From Tenacibaculum sp. 190130A14a (GTDB lineage: Bacteria > Bacteroidota > Bacteroidia > Flavobacteriales > Flavobacteriaceae): a stretch of DNA of 64,000 nucleotides. The notes beneath the pieces are model-generated. The model had not been told where the DNA came from. It worked only from the letters and a program-made list of their open reading frames with translations, and searched no databases. Shown here piece after piece: positions 16,798 through 25,468 of this stretch. The first letter of the stretch is position 1. The number at the start of each line of letters is the position of its first letter. The stretch spans positions 992,001-1,056,000 of the forward strand of contig NZ_OZ040189.1 in NCBI RefSeq assembly GCF_964048965.1, written 5' to 3'. The translations under genes and the position numbers were made by a program.

Positions 16798-17874
16798 ATG
16801 TTAGATAAGTTACAGATAGTAAAACAACGTTTTGATGAGGTTTCAGACTTAATCATCCAACCCGATGTTATTTCTGATCAGAAGCGTTACGTACAATTAA
16901 ATAAAGAATATAAAGATTTAGGAAAGGTAGTTAAGAAAGCTAATGAGTACGAAACTTTATTGAACAATATAGAGGAAGCTAAAGAAATTATTGCCGATGG
17001 AAGCGATGCTGAAATGGTAGAAATGGCAAAAATGGAAATGGATGAGGCGAAAAGTCGTATTCCTGCTTTAGAAGAAGAAATGAAATTCTTATTAATTCCA
17101 AAAGATCCAGAAGATGGTAAAAATGCAGTAGTTGAATTACGTGCTGGTACAGGTGGTGATGAAGCAAGTATTTTTGCAGGAGATTTATTTAGAATGTACA
17201 ACAAGTACTGTGAAGGAAGAGGTTGGAATGTATCTGTGGTAGATTACTCTGAAGGAACCAATGGTGGATTTAAAGAAATTCAGTTTGAAGTTTCTGGAGA
17301 AGATGTATATGGAACCTTAAAGTTTGAAGCTGGAGTACACCGTGTACAACGTGTACCTCAAACAGAAACTCAGGGACGTGTACATACCTCTGCAGCGACA
17401 TGTATGGTGTTTCCAGAAGCAGAAGAATTTGATGTAGAAATTAATCCTAAAGATGTACGTATAGATTATTTCTGTTCTTCAGGGCCAGGAGGTCAATCGG
17501 TGAATACAACCTATTCAGCGGTACGTTTAACACACATTCCAACTGGGTTAGTAGCTCAATGTCAAGATCAAAAGTCTCAACACAAGAATAAGGAAAAAGC
17601 GTTTAGAGTTTTACGTTCTCGTTTATACGATTTAGAATTGGCTAAAAAGCAAGCAGAAGATGCGGCGAAACGTGGTTCAATGGTAACTTCGGGTGACCGT
17701 TCTGCAAAAATTAGAACTTATAACTACCCACAAGGTCGTGTAACTGATCATAGAATTGGATTGACCTTATATGATTTACAAAATATTGTAAATGGAGATA
17801 TTCAAAAAATTATAGATGAATTAATGCTCGCTGAAAACACTTCTAAATTAAAAGAGTTAGGAGAAACAATATAA
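16798..17874 (+). CDS. prfA: Peptide chain release factor 1
   Basis: This releases finished proteins at UAA and UAG codons. The 358 residues match RF1. The peptidyl-hydrolase motif GGQ is at residues 231-233 ([11 protein letters not shown]). The N-terminal coiled region and [19 protein letters not shown] are typical. [15 protein letters not shown] precedes the GGQ domain. It is a single gene with its own -7 element and terminator. Confidence 0.96.
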   Translation: MLDKLQIVKQRFDEVSDLIIQPDVISDQKRYVQLNKEYKDLGKVVKKANEYETLLNNIEEAKEIIADGSDAEMVEMAKMEMDEAKSRIPALEEEMKFLLIPKDPEDGKNAVVELRAGTGGDEASIFAGDLFRMYNKYCEGRGWNVSVVDYSEGTNGGFKEIQFEVSGEDVYGTLKFEAGVHRVQRVPQTETQGRVHTSAATCMVFPEAEEFDVEINPKDVRIDYFCSSGPGGQSVNTTYSAVRLTHIPTGLVAQCQDQKSQHKNKEKAFRVLRSRLYDLELAKKQAEDAAKRGSMVTSGDRSAKIRTYNYPQGRVTDHRIGLTLYDLQNIVNGDIQKIIDELMLAENTSKLKELGETI

Positions 17875-17878
17875 ATGA

Positions 17879-17908
17879 AAAAGCAACCTTAAATAGGTTG
17901 CTTTTTTT
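17879..17908 (+). terminator. Rho-independent terminator after prfA
   Basis: AGCAACCT (17882-17889) pairs with AGGTTGCT (17895-17902), followed by seven T. Confidence 0.9.
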
Positions 17909-17910
17909 AT

Positions 17911-18403
17911 GAAACTGTTAGTTTAATAGATAAAAACCACACCCAAGGGGGTGCGGTGATAAATTAGGGGATAGAACTAATCAATAATGATTAATTAATT
18001 ATATCAACCTAACTTGTTGATTTAAAGATAGGTAAAAAAATGTTAAAAAACAAAGCAAAGTATTGGTTTTCAGAAGATTTACATTTTAATAAGTTGTTAA
18101 GTTGTAAGGAGTACAATAATTTGTCAGTTCTTTAAATAAGCGGTACATTCGCTGTACTGATATTCTATTCTGTATTAAGGTAGATTCTACAATTATTTTA
18201 AAGGTAATTATTTCACTTTCTCATAGTTCAGTAATACCTAGTTTTTAGTGGTGGTTTTTTTTAGTTTGTAAAAGCGAACTCTTTTTATATCATAGGACTT
18301 CACGTATAGGAGTTTTATTTCTTGCTTTATTCATAACATTTCATTGAACTGTTTATAATAATTGCTTGATGTAAGCTAAGTATTAATTTATAAATCATAA
18401 ACC
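17911..18403 (+). other. Long gene-free region upstream of rpsU
   Basis: No open reading frame is convincing in these ~490 bases. A GC-rich hairpin is present at 17938-17955 (CCACACCC with GGGTGCGG, one mismatch). The rest is AT-rich without clear repeats. A small RNA or a long rpsU leader is possible; I cannot identify either. Confidence 0.4.
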
Positions 18404-18592
18404 ATGTTAAAGATTATTGTAAAAGAAGGTGAGAATATTGATAGAGCCTTAAAGCGTTATAAACGTAAGTATAGAAATGTGAAAATATTGCAAGAGCTAA
18501 GAGAACGCAAGCAGTATACAAAGCCATCAGTAGCAAGAAGAGCTGAGGTTAAGAAAGCAGCTTACAAGGAGCAACTGTTTAAACAAGAATAG
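18404..18592 (+). CDS. rpsU: 30S ribosomal protein S21
   Basis: A small basic ribosomal protein needed for translation initiation. The 62 residues begin with the S21 signature IIVKEGENIDRALKRYKRKY and end in a lysine-rich helix. Length fits the Bacteroidota form (about 64). Monocistronic, with a terminator directly after. Confidence 0.95.
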   Translation: MLKIIVKEGENIDRALKRYKRKYRNVKILQELRERKQYTKPSVARRAEVKKAAYKEQLFKQE

Positions 18593-18600
18593 TATACATA

Positions 18601-18632
18601 AAAAAGAGCTACTTTCAAGTAGCTCTTTTTTA
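18601..18632. terminator. Bidirectional terminator between rpsU and the Crp/Fnr gene
   Basis: AAAGAGCTACTT and AAGTAGCTCTTT form a perfect 12-bp stem with a 2-nt tip and flanking A/T runs. Confidence 0.9.
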
Positions 18633-18648
18633 TTAAGTGTAGTTTGTA

Positions 18649-19335
18649 TTATAAGCCTTGGGCTATATGTTTGAGACTCGTAGTATCTAATACAAAAATC
18701 TCTTTACCTTTTAGTTGAATCAGTGCTTTCTTTTTAAACTCTGCAAGCAAACGAATAGCACTTTCTGTGGCCGTACCAATGATATTGGCAATATCTTCTC
18801 TGGTTAAATGAATATCTATTGAACCATTTTCTCTTTTAGGAAACTTATCATTTAAATACAATAAAGTTGCAGCCAAACGTTGTTTAACCGTTTTTTGAGC
18901 CATGTCAACAATTACATTATCAGCTTCCTTTAAAGAGGTGGCCATATTTTTAAGAATATCCATAGTGAAATTAGGATTCTTTTCTAAGTCTCTTACAATT
19001 TCTTCTTTAGGAATAAAACAAACTTCCATATCATTCACAGCTACCGCCTTTAAATTGGAAGCTTCATCATTGATCAAACTTCGTTCTCCTAGTAAGTCTC
19101 CTTTTTTAATTAAGTGAATAATTTGGTCTCTACCATTTTCACTCATTTTAGAAACTTTACAAATTCCATCTTTCACGCAAAAAACACCATTGATGTGTTC
19201 TCCTTCTTCAAATAAAACCTCCCCCTTTTTTATGGTTTTAGAAGTTTTACATCCAGAAATTCTAACTAATTCATCTTTTGTTAGCGCTTTTAAAGAATTA
19301 AACTGTCGGATAATGCACTGTTCGCATTTGCTCAT
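18649..19335 (-). CDS. Crp/Fnr-family transcriptional regulator
   Basis: This is a DNA-binding regulator, very likely the oxygen or redox switch for the neighbouring cbb3 oxidase genes. From the ATG at 19333-19335 it has 228 residues; the longer frame starting at 19371 would run back into its own promoter. The N-terminus has Cys4 and Cys7 (MSKCEQC) plus Cys29, possible iron-sulfur ligands as in FNR. It continues with a cyclic-nucleotide-type beta barrel (GEVLFEEGEHINGVFCVKDG) and a winged helix (LTREDIANIIGTATESAIRL). It is divergent from the copper ATPase gene. An FNR-like box lies between them, overlapping its own upstream promoter region, which suggests self-repression. Confidence 0.9.
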   Translation of the reverse strand: MSKCEQCIIRQFNSLKALTKDELVRISGCKTSKTIKKGEVLFEEGEHINGVFCVKDGICKVSKMSENGRDQIIHLIKKGDLLGERSLINDEASNLKAVAVNDMEVCFIPKEEIVRDLEKNPNFTMDILKNMATSLKEADNVIVDMAQKTVKQRLAATLLYLNDKFPKRENGSIDIHLTREDIANIIGTATESAIRLLAEFKKKALIQLKGKEIFVLDTTSLKHIAQGL

Positions 19336-19358
19336 AGTAATGCCTTTTAAGAGTATTT

Positions 19359-19366
19359 CAAATATA
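19359..19366 (-). promoter_or_regulatory. -7 element of the Crp/Fnr gene
   Basis: The minus strand reads TATATTTG, a perfect TAnnTTTG. The FNR-like box centre is only 19 bp upstream, inside the polymerase footprint, consistent with autorepression. Confidence 0.6.
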
Positions 19367-19374
19367 CTCAAAAC

Positions 19375-19388
19375 CTGACAAATATCAT
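19375..19388. promoter_or_regulatory. FNR-like operator between fnr-type and ccoI-type genes
   Basis: CTGAC-AAAT-ATCAT matches 7 of 10 half-site bases of TTGAT-N4-ATCAA. Its centre is exactly 33 bp from a -7-like GATATTTG (19411-19418) serving the copper ATPase gene. Confidence 0.6.
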
Positions 19389-19410
19389 GTTTTAAAATGG
19401 ATTCTTATTG

Positions 19411-19418
19411 GATATTTG
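19411..19418 (+). promoter_or_regulatory. Candidate -7 element of the copper ATPase gene (GATATTTG)
   Basis: One mismatch from TAnnTTTG, 21 bp before the preferred ATG at 19439. It lies downstream of the in-frame start at 19397, which supports the shorter protein. Confidence 0.5.
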
Positions 19419-19438
19419 CAGTAGGCAAAAGAGTAAAT

Positions 19439-21811
19439 ATGGAAAACACAAAATGTTTTCATTGTGGTAACCCATGCGATACAGAAATTATTAAAATAGA
19501 AGAGAAATCTTTTTGTTGTAATGGATGTAAAACGGTATTTGAGATTTTTTCTGAGAATGACTTAACTTGTTATTACGATTTCCAGAACAATCCGGGAGCA
19601 ATTCCACAAGAAATAAAAGGGAAATACGATTTTCTAGACAATACATCTATTGTAGAAAAATTAGTAGAGTTTAATGATGGCAATGTACAAGTGGTAAATT
19701 TATATATACCACATATTCATTGTAGTTCCTGTATTTGGATATTGGAAAACCTACATAAACTTAAAGAAGAAGTAAGTGCTTCACAGGTTAATTTTCCAAA
19801 AAAGACCGCACGTATTACGTTCAATTCAGCAACAACCTCTTTAAAAGAAATTGTGTTGTTATTGAGTTCTATAGGATATGAGCCTTACATCTCTTTAGAA
19901 GATTATGAAGTAGGTAAAAAGAAAGTAGATCGAAGCTTAATTTACAAATTAGGAATAGCAGGATTTGCTTTTGGAAATGTAATGTTTTTATCTTTTCCAG
20001 AGTATTTTGAAGTATCTGAATACTGGTTAGAACAATACAAAGGAGTTTTTAGATGGTTGATGTTTGTGTTCTCTTTACCCGTAGTTTTTTACGCTTCTCA
20101 AGATTATTTTATTTCAGCCTATAAAGGGTTACGTTCAAAAATTCTCAATATTGATGTGCCTATTGCTTTAGGAATCACTGTGTTGTTTATAAGAAGTGCT
20201 GTCGAAATTATTTTTGATTTAGGAACTGGTTTTTTTGATTCGTTAACAGGATTAGTGTTCTTTCTATTATTAGGGAAGTTTTTTCAACAAAAAACATACA
20301 ATTTCTTATCGTTTGAACGTGATTACAAATCATACTTTCCAATAGCTGTTACCAAACTAACTTCAGAAGGAAAAGAAGAGAATATTCAGATTTATGATGT
20401 AGAAAAAGGAGATCGATTGTTAATTAGAAACCAAGAACTGATTCCTGTAGATGGTATTTTAATGAATGGAGATGCACAAATCGACTATAGCTTTGTTACA
20501 GGAGAAGCAGTACCAGTATCTAAAAAATCGGGAGATAAGTTATTTGCAGGAGGGAAACAACTATCAGGAGTTTTAGAAATGGAAGTTTTAACCTCAGTAT
20601 CTCAAAGTTATTTAACACAACTGTGGAGTAACGATGTGTTTAAAAAAGATAAGCATTCGTCTTTTAAAACAATAACCGATAAAATAAGTCAACATTTTAC
20701 TATTGTTATTCTATTAATAGCATTGATAGCCACTGCGTTTTGGTTATACTACGATGCAAGTAAAGCCTTAAATGTGTTTACAGCAGTATTAATTATAGCA
20801 TGTCCATGTGCTATTGCATTGGCCGCTCCATTTACGCTAGGGAACATATTACGTATTTTAGGAAATAAGAAGTTTTATTTAAAAAATGCAACAGTGGTAG
20901 AGCAATTGGCAGCTTTAGATACTATAATTTTTGATAAGACAGGTACATTAACCACTAATAAAGAAAATCAAATTGTTTATGAAGGAACTTTCTTAGCTTC
21001 AAATGAAAAATCAATTTTAAAAAGTGCTTTAAGGGGGTCAAATCACCCATTAAGTAGAATGCTATATGATTCGCTTACAGAAGAAACAAGAGAAATTGAG
21101 ACATTTGAAGAGTATACAGGTAAAGGGATAGCGGCTGTTTGTGACAATACTAAGTTGAAGGTGGGATCAGCTACTTTTGTTAAAAATGCCCATGAGCAAA
21201 TGAACTTAGATACGTCTGTTCATGTAAGTATTAATGAAACTTACAAAGGGAAATTTGTTTTTAAAAATGCCTATAGAGAAGGAGTAAAAGAGTTGTTTAC
21301 TGAGTTAAGTGCAAACTATAATTTGGCAGTAGTATCAGGTGATAATGAAGGAGAGAAAAAGTACTTAAAAGACTTACTGCCTCAAGGAACAAGTTTATTG
21401 TTTAATCAAAAGCCTGAGAATAAACTATCTTATGTAGAAGAATTGCAAAATAATGAGAACCGCGTAGCTATGATTGGAGATGGCTTAAATGATGCAGGAG
21501 CTTTAGCTCAAAGTAATGTGGGAATTGCAATTTCAGAAAATATTAATGTTTTTTCACCTGCTTGTGATGCCATATTAGATGCATCTAAATTTAATCAGAT
21601 AGCGAATTATATAAAGGTGTCTAAAAAAGCAATTCAAATCATTAAATATTGTTTTATATTGTCTTTATTGTATAATATAATAGGGTTGTATTTTGCTACA
21701 ACAGGACAGTTAAAACCAGTAATAGCGGCTATTTTAATGCCTTTAAGTTCAATTAGTATTGTTGTTTTTACAACCATTGCAACAAATGTAATAGCAAGAA
21801 AAATTAAGTAA
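19439..21811 (+). CDS. ccoI: Heavy-metal P-type ATPase, CcoI/FixI type
   Basis: This is a copper-translocating ATPase that supplies copper for cbb3 oxidase assembly. The start at 19439 gives 790 residues. The N-terminus is a Cys-rich metal-binding region (CFHCGNPC, CCNGC), followed by an HMA domain with Cys95-x-x-Cys98 (HCSSC). The membrane metal site is Cys455-Pro-Cys457, the phosphorylated Asp is Asp499 in DKTGT, and GDGLNDAG is the hinge motif. The Cys-rich N-terminal extension is typical of CcoI rather than CopA. It lies 4.5 kb before the oxidase genes and shares a control region with the Crp/Fnr gene. deoC follows after 4 bp. Confidence 0.9.
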   Translation: MENTKCFHCGNPCDTEIIKIEEKSFCCNGCKTVFEIFSENDLTCYYDFQNNPGAIPQEIKGKYDFLDNTSIVEKLVEFNDGNVQVVNLYIPHIHCSSCIWILENLHKLKEEVSASQVNFPKKTARITFNSATTSLKEIVLLLSSIGYEPYISLEDYEVGKKKVDRSLIYKLGIAGFAFGNVMFLSFPEYFEVSEYWLEQYKGVFRWLMFVFSLPVVFYASQDYFISAYKGLRSKILNIDVPIALGITVLFIRSAVEIIFDLGTGFFDSLTGLVFFLLLGKFFQQKTYNFLSFERDYKSYFPIAVTKLTSEGKEENIQIYDVEKGDRLLIRNQELIPVDGILMNGDAQIDYSFVTGEAVPVSKKSGDKLFAGGKQLSGVLEMEVLTSVSQSYLTQLWSNDVFKKDKHSSFKTITDKISQHFTIVILLIALIATAFWLYYDASKALNVFTAVLIIACPCAIALAAPFTLGNILRILGNKKFYLKNATVVEQLAALDTIIFDKTGTLTTNKENQIVYEGTFLASNEKSILKSALRGSNHPLSRMLYDSLTEETREIETFEEYTGKGIAAVCDNTKLKVGSATFVKNAHEQMNLDTSVHVSINETYKGKFVFKNAYREGVKELFTELSANYNLAVVSGDNEGEKKYLKDLLPQGTSLLFNQKPENKLSYVEELQNNENRVAMIGDGLNDAGALAQSNVGIAISENINVFSPACDAILDASKFNQIANYIKVSKKAIQIIKYCFILSLLYNIIGLYFATTGQLKPVIAAILMPLSSISIVVFTTIATNVIARKIK

Positions 21812-21815
21812 GAAT

Positions 21816-22481
21816 ATGGAAATTAATAAATATATAGATCACACTTTGTTAAAGCCAACAGCAACCAAAGAGCAAATTATTCAGTTATGTTCAGAAGCCA
21901 AGTCGTATAATTTTTATGCGGTTTGTGTAAATGGTTCTTATGTGGAATTGGCAAAGAAAGAATTAGAAGAAACTTCAGTGAAAGTAGCAGCTGTTATTGG
22001 GTTTCCTCTGGGAGCAATGACCACAGAAGCGAAGGTATTTGAAGCTAAAAATTGTATCGAGAAAGGAGCGTCAGAAATTGATATGGTAATCAACATTGGA
22101 AGATTATTGGATGGTGAATTTGACTATATAGAAAATGAAATCAGATTGATAAAAGAAGCTATTGGAGCCAATGTGTTAAAAGTCATTTTTGAGAATTGTT
22201 ATTTGAATAAAGAGCAAATTAAAATGGTGAGCCAATTAGCAGTAAATGCAGGAGCAGATTTTGTGAAAACATCTACTGGATTTGGAACAGGAGGAGCAAC
22301 ATTTGAAGATGTTCAACTAATGAAAGAAGTAGTAGAAAACAAAGCTCAAATAAAAGCAGCAGGAGGGGTGCGAGATGCCAAGACTGCACAAAAATATATT
22401 GAAATGGGAGTTACACGTTTAGGTACTTCATCAGGAGTATCACTAGTAACAAAAGGAATTTCAGATAAAAATCAGTATTAA
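21816..22481 (+). CDS. deoC: Deoxyribose-phosphate aldolase
   Basis: This splits 2-deoxyribose-5-phosphate into acetaldehyde and glyceraldehyde-3-phosphate in deoxynucleoside breakdown. The 221 residues show the DeoC pattern IDHTLLKPTATKEQI at the N-terminus, IGFPLGAMTTEAK, DMVINIGRLLDGEFD and DFVKTSTGFGTGGAT, where the Lys is the Schiff-base residue. It is probably co-transcribed with the copper ATPase gene and acts in the same pathway as the phosphorylase downstream. A 78-bp inverted repeat element begins 7 bp after the stop. Confidence 0.95.
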   Translation: MEINKYIDHTLLKPTATKEQIIQLCSEAKSYNFYAVCVNGSYVELAKKELEETSVKVAAVIGFPLGAMTTEAKVFEAKNCIEKGASEIDMVINIGRLLDGEFDYIENEIRLIKEAIGANVLKVIFENCYLNKEQIKMVSQLAVNAGADFVKTSTGFGTGGATFEDVQLMKEVVENKAQIKAAGGVRDAKTAQKYIEMGVTRLGTSSGVSLVTKGISDKNQY

Positions 22482-22487
22482 AAAAAT

Positions 22488-22565
22488 GTAGTTACAAAAA
22501 TGTCAGTTCGAGTGTGTTCTAGAAGTATGAAAAGAAATGTATCGAAAACAATATTCTGTAACTAC
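22488..22565. repeat. 78-bp element with 9-bp terminal inverted repeats
   Basis: GTAGTTACA (22488-22496) and TGTAACTAC (22557-22565) are perfect inverted repeats flanking AT-rich sequence. Inside, CAGTTCGAGTG and TATCGAAAAC recall dispersed repeats I have seen in Flavobacteriaceae intergenic regions. It sits between deoC and the phosphorylase gene. Confidence 0.6.
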
Positions 22566-22589
22566 CTACTAAAATTAAATCATTAAAAA

Positions 22590-23291
22590 ATGAGTGTACA
22601 TATAGAAGCCAAAGCAGGAGAAATAGCAGAAACAGTTTTACTACCAGGAGACCCAATGAGGGCGAAATGGATTGCAGAAACATTTTTGGATAATCCGGTG
22701 TGTTATAACGATGTTAGAGGAATGCTTGGGTTTACTGGAACATATCAAGGGAAAAGAATTTCGGTACAAGGAACTGGAATGGGAATTCCTTCGGCTTTAA
22801 TTTATGCGCATGAGTTGATTAATGAATATGGAGTTAAAAATTTAATTAGAGTAGGTTCGGCTGGATCGTATCAAGAAGAAGTAAAGATTCGTGATATCGT
22901 GGTAGCTATGGCAGCTTCTACTAATTCAGGGTTAAATACCATACGATTTAATGGAGCAGATTATGCACCCACCGCAAGTTTTAAACTATTTCAAAAAGCG
23001 ATTGAAGTAGCAAAAGAAAAGGGAATTCCTTTAAAAGCAGGTAATATTTTAAGCTCAGATGAATTTTATGCAGATGAGTTTGAAAGTTATAAAAAATGGG
23101 CAGACTATGGAGTTTTGTGCGTAGAAATGGAAACTAATGGATTATACACTGTAGCGGCGAAACACAAAGTAAACGCCTTATCTATCTTAACAATTTCAGA
23201 TAGTTTGGTTACGGGAGAAAGAACAACTGCCGATGAAAGAGAACAAACCTTTAAAGAAATGATTGAAATTGCTTTAGAACTAGGAGAATAG
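22590..23291 (+). CDS. deoD: Purine-nucleoside phosphorylase, DeoD type
   Basis: This phosphorolyses purine (deoxy)nucleosides to free base and (deoxy)ribose-1-phosphate. The 233 residues match hexameric PNP. Motifs are the phosphate-binding [31 protein letters not shown], the family signature [14 protein letters not shown], and VEMETNGLY for ribose and base binding. [16 protein letters not shown] is near the C-terminus. With deoC just upstream it makes a deoxynucleoside salvage pair. Confidence 0.94.
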   Translation: MSVHIEAKAGEIAETVLLPGDPMRAKWIAETFLDNPVCYNDVRGMLGFTGTYQGKRISVQGTGMGIPSALIYAHELINEYGVKNLIRVGSAGSYQEEVKIRDIVVAMAASTNSGLNTIRFNGADYAPTASFKLFQKAIEVAKEKGIPLKAGNILSSDEFYADEFESYKKWADYGVLCVEMETNGLYTVAAKHKVNALSILTISDSLVTGERTTADEREQTFKEMIEIALELGE

Positions 23292-23332
23292 TTTGAGTAG
23301 TTAATTGAAGAATGATTAAACGGTATCGTAAC

Positions 23333-24694
23333 ATGAGCACACTTATTCAAAAATATAATATTCCAGGACCTAGATATACGAGTTATCCTACAGTTCCTTA
23401 TTGGGATGAAACCACATTTTCAAAACAAAAATGGATTCAAACTTTTCAAAAATCTTTTGAAGAAAGTAATACCTCAGAAGGAATTAGTTTATATATCCAT
23501 TTACCTTACTGTGAAAGCTTATGTACTTTTTGTGCGTGTCATAAACACATTACAAAGCGCCATGAGGTAGAAGAACCTTATATTGAAACGGTTTTAAAAG
23601 AATGGGATTTGTATGTCGATTTGATCGATGAGGTTCCTGTGATAAAGGAAGTGCATTTAGGAGGAGGAACACCTACTTTCTTTTCAATTGGGCAGTTAGA
23701 AAAACTAATCAATGGAATTTTTAAAAGAGCCCAAAAACACCCAAATCATGAGTTTAGTTTTGAAGGACACCCAAATAATACTTCCAAAGAACATTTACAA
23801 GGTTTGTATGACTTAGGGTTTACTCGAGTAAGTTTTGGAGTACAAGACTATAATCCGAAAGTACAAGAAGCAATTCATCGTATACAACCTTTTGAAAACG
23901 TAGAAAGAGTTCACAATTGGGCAAAAGAAATAGGATATACTTCTATTAGTCATGATTTAGTATTCGGACTTCCTTTTCAAACCAAAGAAAATGTAATTCA
24001 TACCATTACTAAAACAAAAGAATTACAACCCGATAGAATTTCATTTTATAGTTATGCTCATGTACCTTGGGTGAAAGGTGTTGGACAACGTGGATTTAAT
24101 GAAAATGATTTACCTAAAAATGACGAAAAAAGAGCCCTGTATGAAATAGGAAAGGAGTTGTTTGCAGAGATGGGATATATAGAAATAGGCATGGATCATT
24201 TTGCTTTACCTACAGATAGTTTATATACCGCTACAGAAACTAAAACATTGCACCGAAATTTTATGGGATATACGGCAAATAAAACCCAATTAATGATTGG
24301 TTTAGGAATGTCGGCAATATCAGATTCTTGGTATGGTTTTGCACAAAATGTAAAAACGGTTAAGGAATACCAGCAAATCGTAAATGATGGTGAAATTCCG
24401 GTGTTTAGAGGGCATATTTTATCCAAAGAAGATTTGGTAATGCGTAAGCATATCTTAAATATCATGTGTCATTTCAACACTTCATGGGAAGAAGAAGCAT
24501 TACAAATTGAAAATATAGAAAATCATATAGATAAACTACAAGAAATGATTAATGATGGTTTGGTATGCGTTGAAAAAAATCATTTAACGGTTCCTGAAGA
24601 GGCAAGACCTTATGTAAGAAACATTTGTATGGCTTTTGATAAGAAACTTCAAGAAAAACAACCTGAAACAAAATTGTTTTCAATGACGATATAG
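23333..24694 (+). CDS. hemN: Oxygen-independent coproporphyrinogen III oxidase (HemN type)
   Basis: This is a radical-SAM enzyme that decarboxylates coproporphyrinogen III in anaerobic heme synthesis. The ATG at 23333 gives 453 residues, in the HemN size class. YNIPGPRYTSYPTVP is the HemN-specific N-terminus. The 4Fe-4S motif is CESLCTFCACHKH (C-x3-C-x2-C plus the HemN extra Cys), and HLGGGTPTF binds SAM. FSFYSYAHVPWVKGVGQRG is also HemN-like rather than HemW-like. It sits before the cbb3 cluster, in line with heme demand at low oxygen. I see no FNR-like box directly before it. Confidence 0.93.
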   Translation: MSTLIQKYNIPGPRYTSYPTVPYWDETTFSKQKWIQTFQKSFEESNTSEGISLYIHLPYCESLCTFCACHKHITKRHEVEEPYIETVLKEWDLYVDLIDEVPVIKEVHLGGGTPTFFSIGQLEKLINGIFKRAQKHPNHEFSFEGHPNNTSKEHLQGLYDLGFTRVSFGVQDYNPKVQEAIHRIQPFENVERVHNWAKEIGYTSISHDLVFGLPFQTKENVIHTITKTKELQPDRISFYSYAHVPWVKGVGQRGFNENDLPKNDEKRALYEIGKELFAEMGYIEIGMDHFALPTDSLYTATETKTLHRNFMGYTANKTQLMIGLGMSAISDSWYGFAQNVKTVKEYQQIVNDGEIPVFRGHILSKEDLVMRKHILNIMCHFNTSWEEEALQIENIENHIDKLQEMINDGLVCVEKNHLTVPEEARPYVRNICMAFDKKLQEKQPETKLFSMTI

Positions 24695-24719
24695 TTAATT
24701 AATTGATTTTAAATTAATT

Positions 24720-24733
24720 ATGATTAATATCAT
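24720..24733. promoter_or_regulatory. FNR-like operator upstream of the 112-residue protein gene
   Basis: The perfect palindrome ATGAT-TAAT-ATCAT has its centre exactly 33 bp from a -7-like TAACTTTA (24756-24763). Confidence 0.6.
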
Positions 24734-24755
24734 GGTTTTGTGTCTTAATAATTGG

Positions 24756-24763
24756 TAACTTTA
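24756..24763 (+). promoter_or_regulatory. Candidate -7 element (TAACTTTA)
   Basis: One mismatch from TAnnTTTG, 25 bp before the ATG at 24788. Confidence 0.45.
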
Positions 24764-24787
24764 AGAAAACTTAAAAACTCTTGAATT

Positions 24788-25126
24788 ATGGGAACAATAA
24801 CTGAGACAAATTGGACGAAGAAGGAGTTATATACATATCTTTTTATTTACTGCATGAATGCAGATTTTATAGAGGCTCCAGAAGAGCTTGAGAGAATAAC
24901 TTCTAGGGTAGATAATGAAACCTATCAAAGAATGCATGCAGAATTTGATGCAGATAGTGATTATGCCAGCATTCAAAAAGTAAAAGAATCATTGGTTAAT
25001 TTAAACATTTCTGATGCTGAAATTGAAGTGCTTTTTGAAGAAATGAAGGATCTATTTCTCGCAGATGGGAAGTATGAGATTTTAGAAAGAAATTTAATGC
25101 TAGGATTAAAGAAAGTTTTAAAATAA
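24788..25126 (+). CDS. Conserved-looking small protein, TerB-like fold possible
   Basis: I do not recognise a named family. The 112 residues are soluble, acidic and mainly helical, with no signal peptide. The pattern of a helical N-terminus, DADSDYASIQKV and a C-terminal FLADGKYEILERNLMLGLKK resembles TerB-like helical bundles, where an ADG turn precedes a helix. That is a weak guess. It sits 147 bp before ccoS under its own FNR-like box, so it probably belongs to the microaerobic regulon. Confidence 0.7.
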   Translation: MGTITETNWTKKELYTYLFIYCMNADFIEAPEELERITSRVDNETYQRMHAEFDADSDYASIQKVKESLVNLNISDAEIEVLFEEMKDLFLADGKYEILERNLMLGLKKVLK

Positions 25127-25197
25127 AATATTGTTTAAATATTTTAAAATGAGTTCGTTATTTACGGACTCATTTTTTGTTTACTGCATAAAAAAAA

Positions 25198-25229
25198 TCT
25201 TAAAACATGACTTTTGTCATATTTTAAGA
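25198..25229. promoter_or_regulatory. Extended FNR-like operator of the cbb3 operon
   Basis: The core ATGAC-TTTT-GTCAT (25207-25220) is a perfect palindrome. The symmetry extends outward to 14 bp per arm with a single mismatch. Its centre is exactly 33 bp from the -7 element at 25243-25250. Confidence 0.7.
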
Positions 25230-25242
25230 AAACCTTCAAACC

Positions 25243-25250
25243 TACCTTTG
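25243..25250 (+). promoter_or_regulatory. -7 element of the cbb3 operon (TACCTTTG)
   Basis: Perfect TAnnTTTG, 22 bp before the ccoS start. Confidence 0.65.
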
Positions 25251-25272
25251 ACGTATAATTATCAGGCAAGAT

Positions 25273-25431
25273 ATGAGCGTTATTTACTTACTACTTACAC
25301 TAAGTATTTTAGTGGCAATTGTTTTTTTCATTGCATTTATTGTTTCAGTAAAAAAGGGACAGTACGATGATTCGTACACACCCTCGGTTCGTATGTTATT
25401 TGATGACGAATTGGTGAAAGAAGATAAATAG
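25273..25431 (+). CDS. ccoS: cbb3 oxidase assembly/maturation protein CcoS
   Basis: A 52-residue membrane protein needed to insert cofactors into cbb3 oxidase. It has one N-terminal transmembrane segment (residues ~3-25, MSVIYLLLTLSILVAIVFFI). A short tail with KKGQYDDSYTPSVRMLFDD follows, the CcoS pattern of a Gly-Gln-(Tyr/Phe)-Asp-Asp turn after the membrane. It is the first gene after the FNR-like promoter and 37 bp before ccoNO. It was found by reading the frame; a longer overlapping frame from 25131 is spurious. Confidence 0.88.
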   Translation: MSVIYLLLTLSILVAIVFFIAFIVSVKKGQYDDSYTPSVRMLFDDELVKEDK

Positions 25432-25468
25432 AAAACTAACAAAATAGATATTAAATTCAATTTAGATT

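Noticed and set aside
25131..25370. 79-codon plus-strand frame before the oxidase genes
   Set aside because: It overlaps the promoter palindrome and the true ccoS frame, which carries the CcoS pattern.
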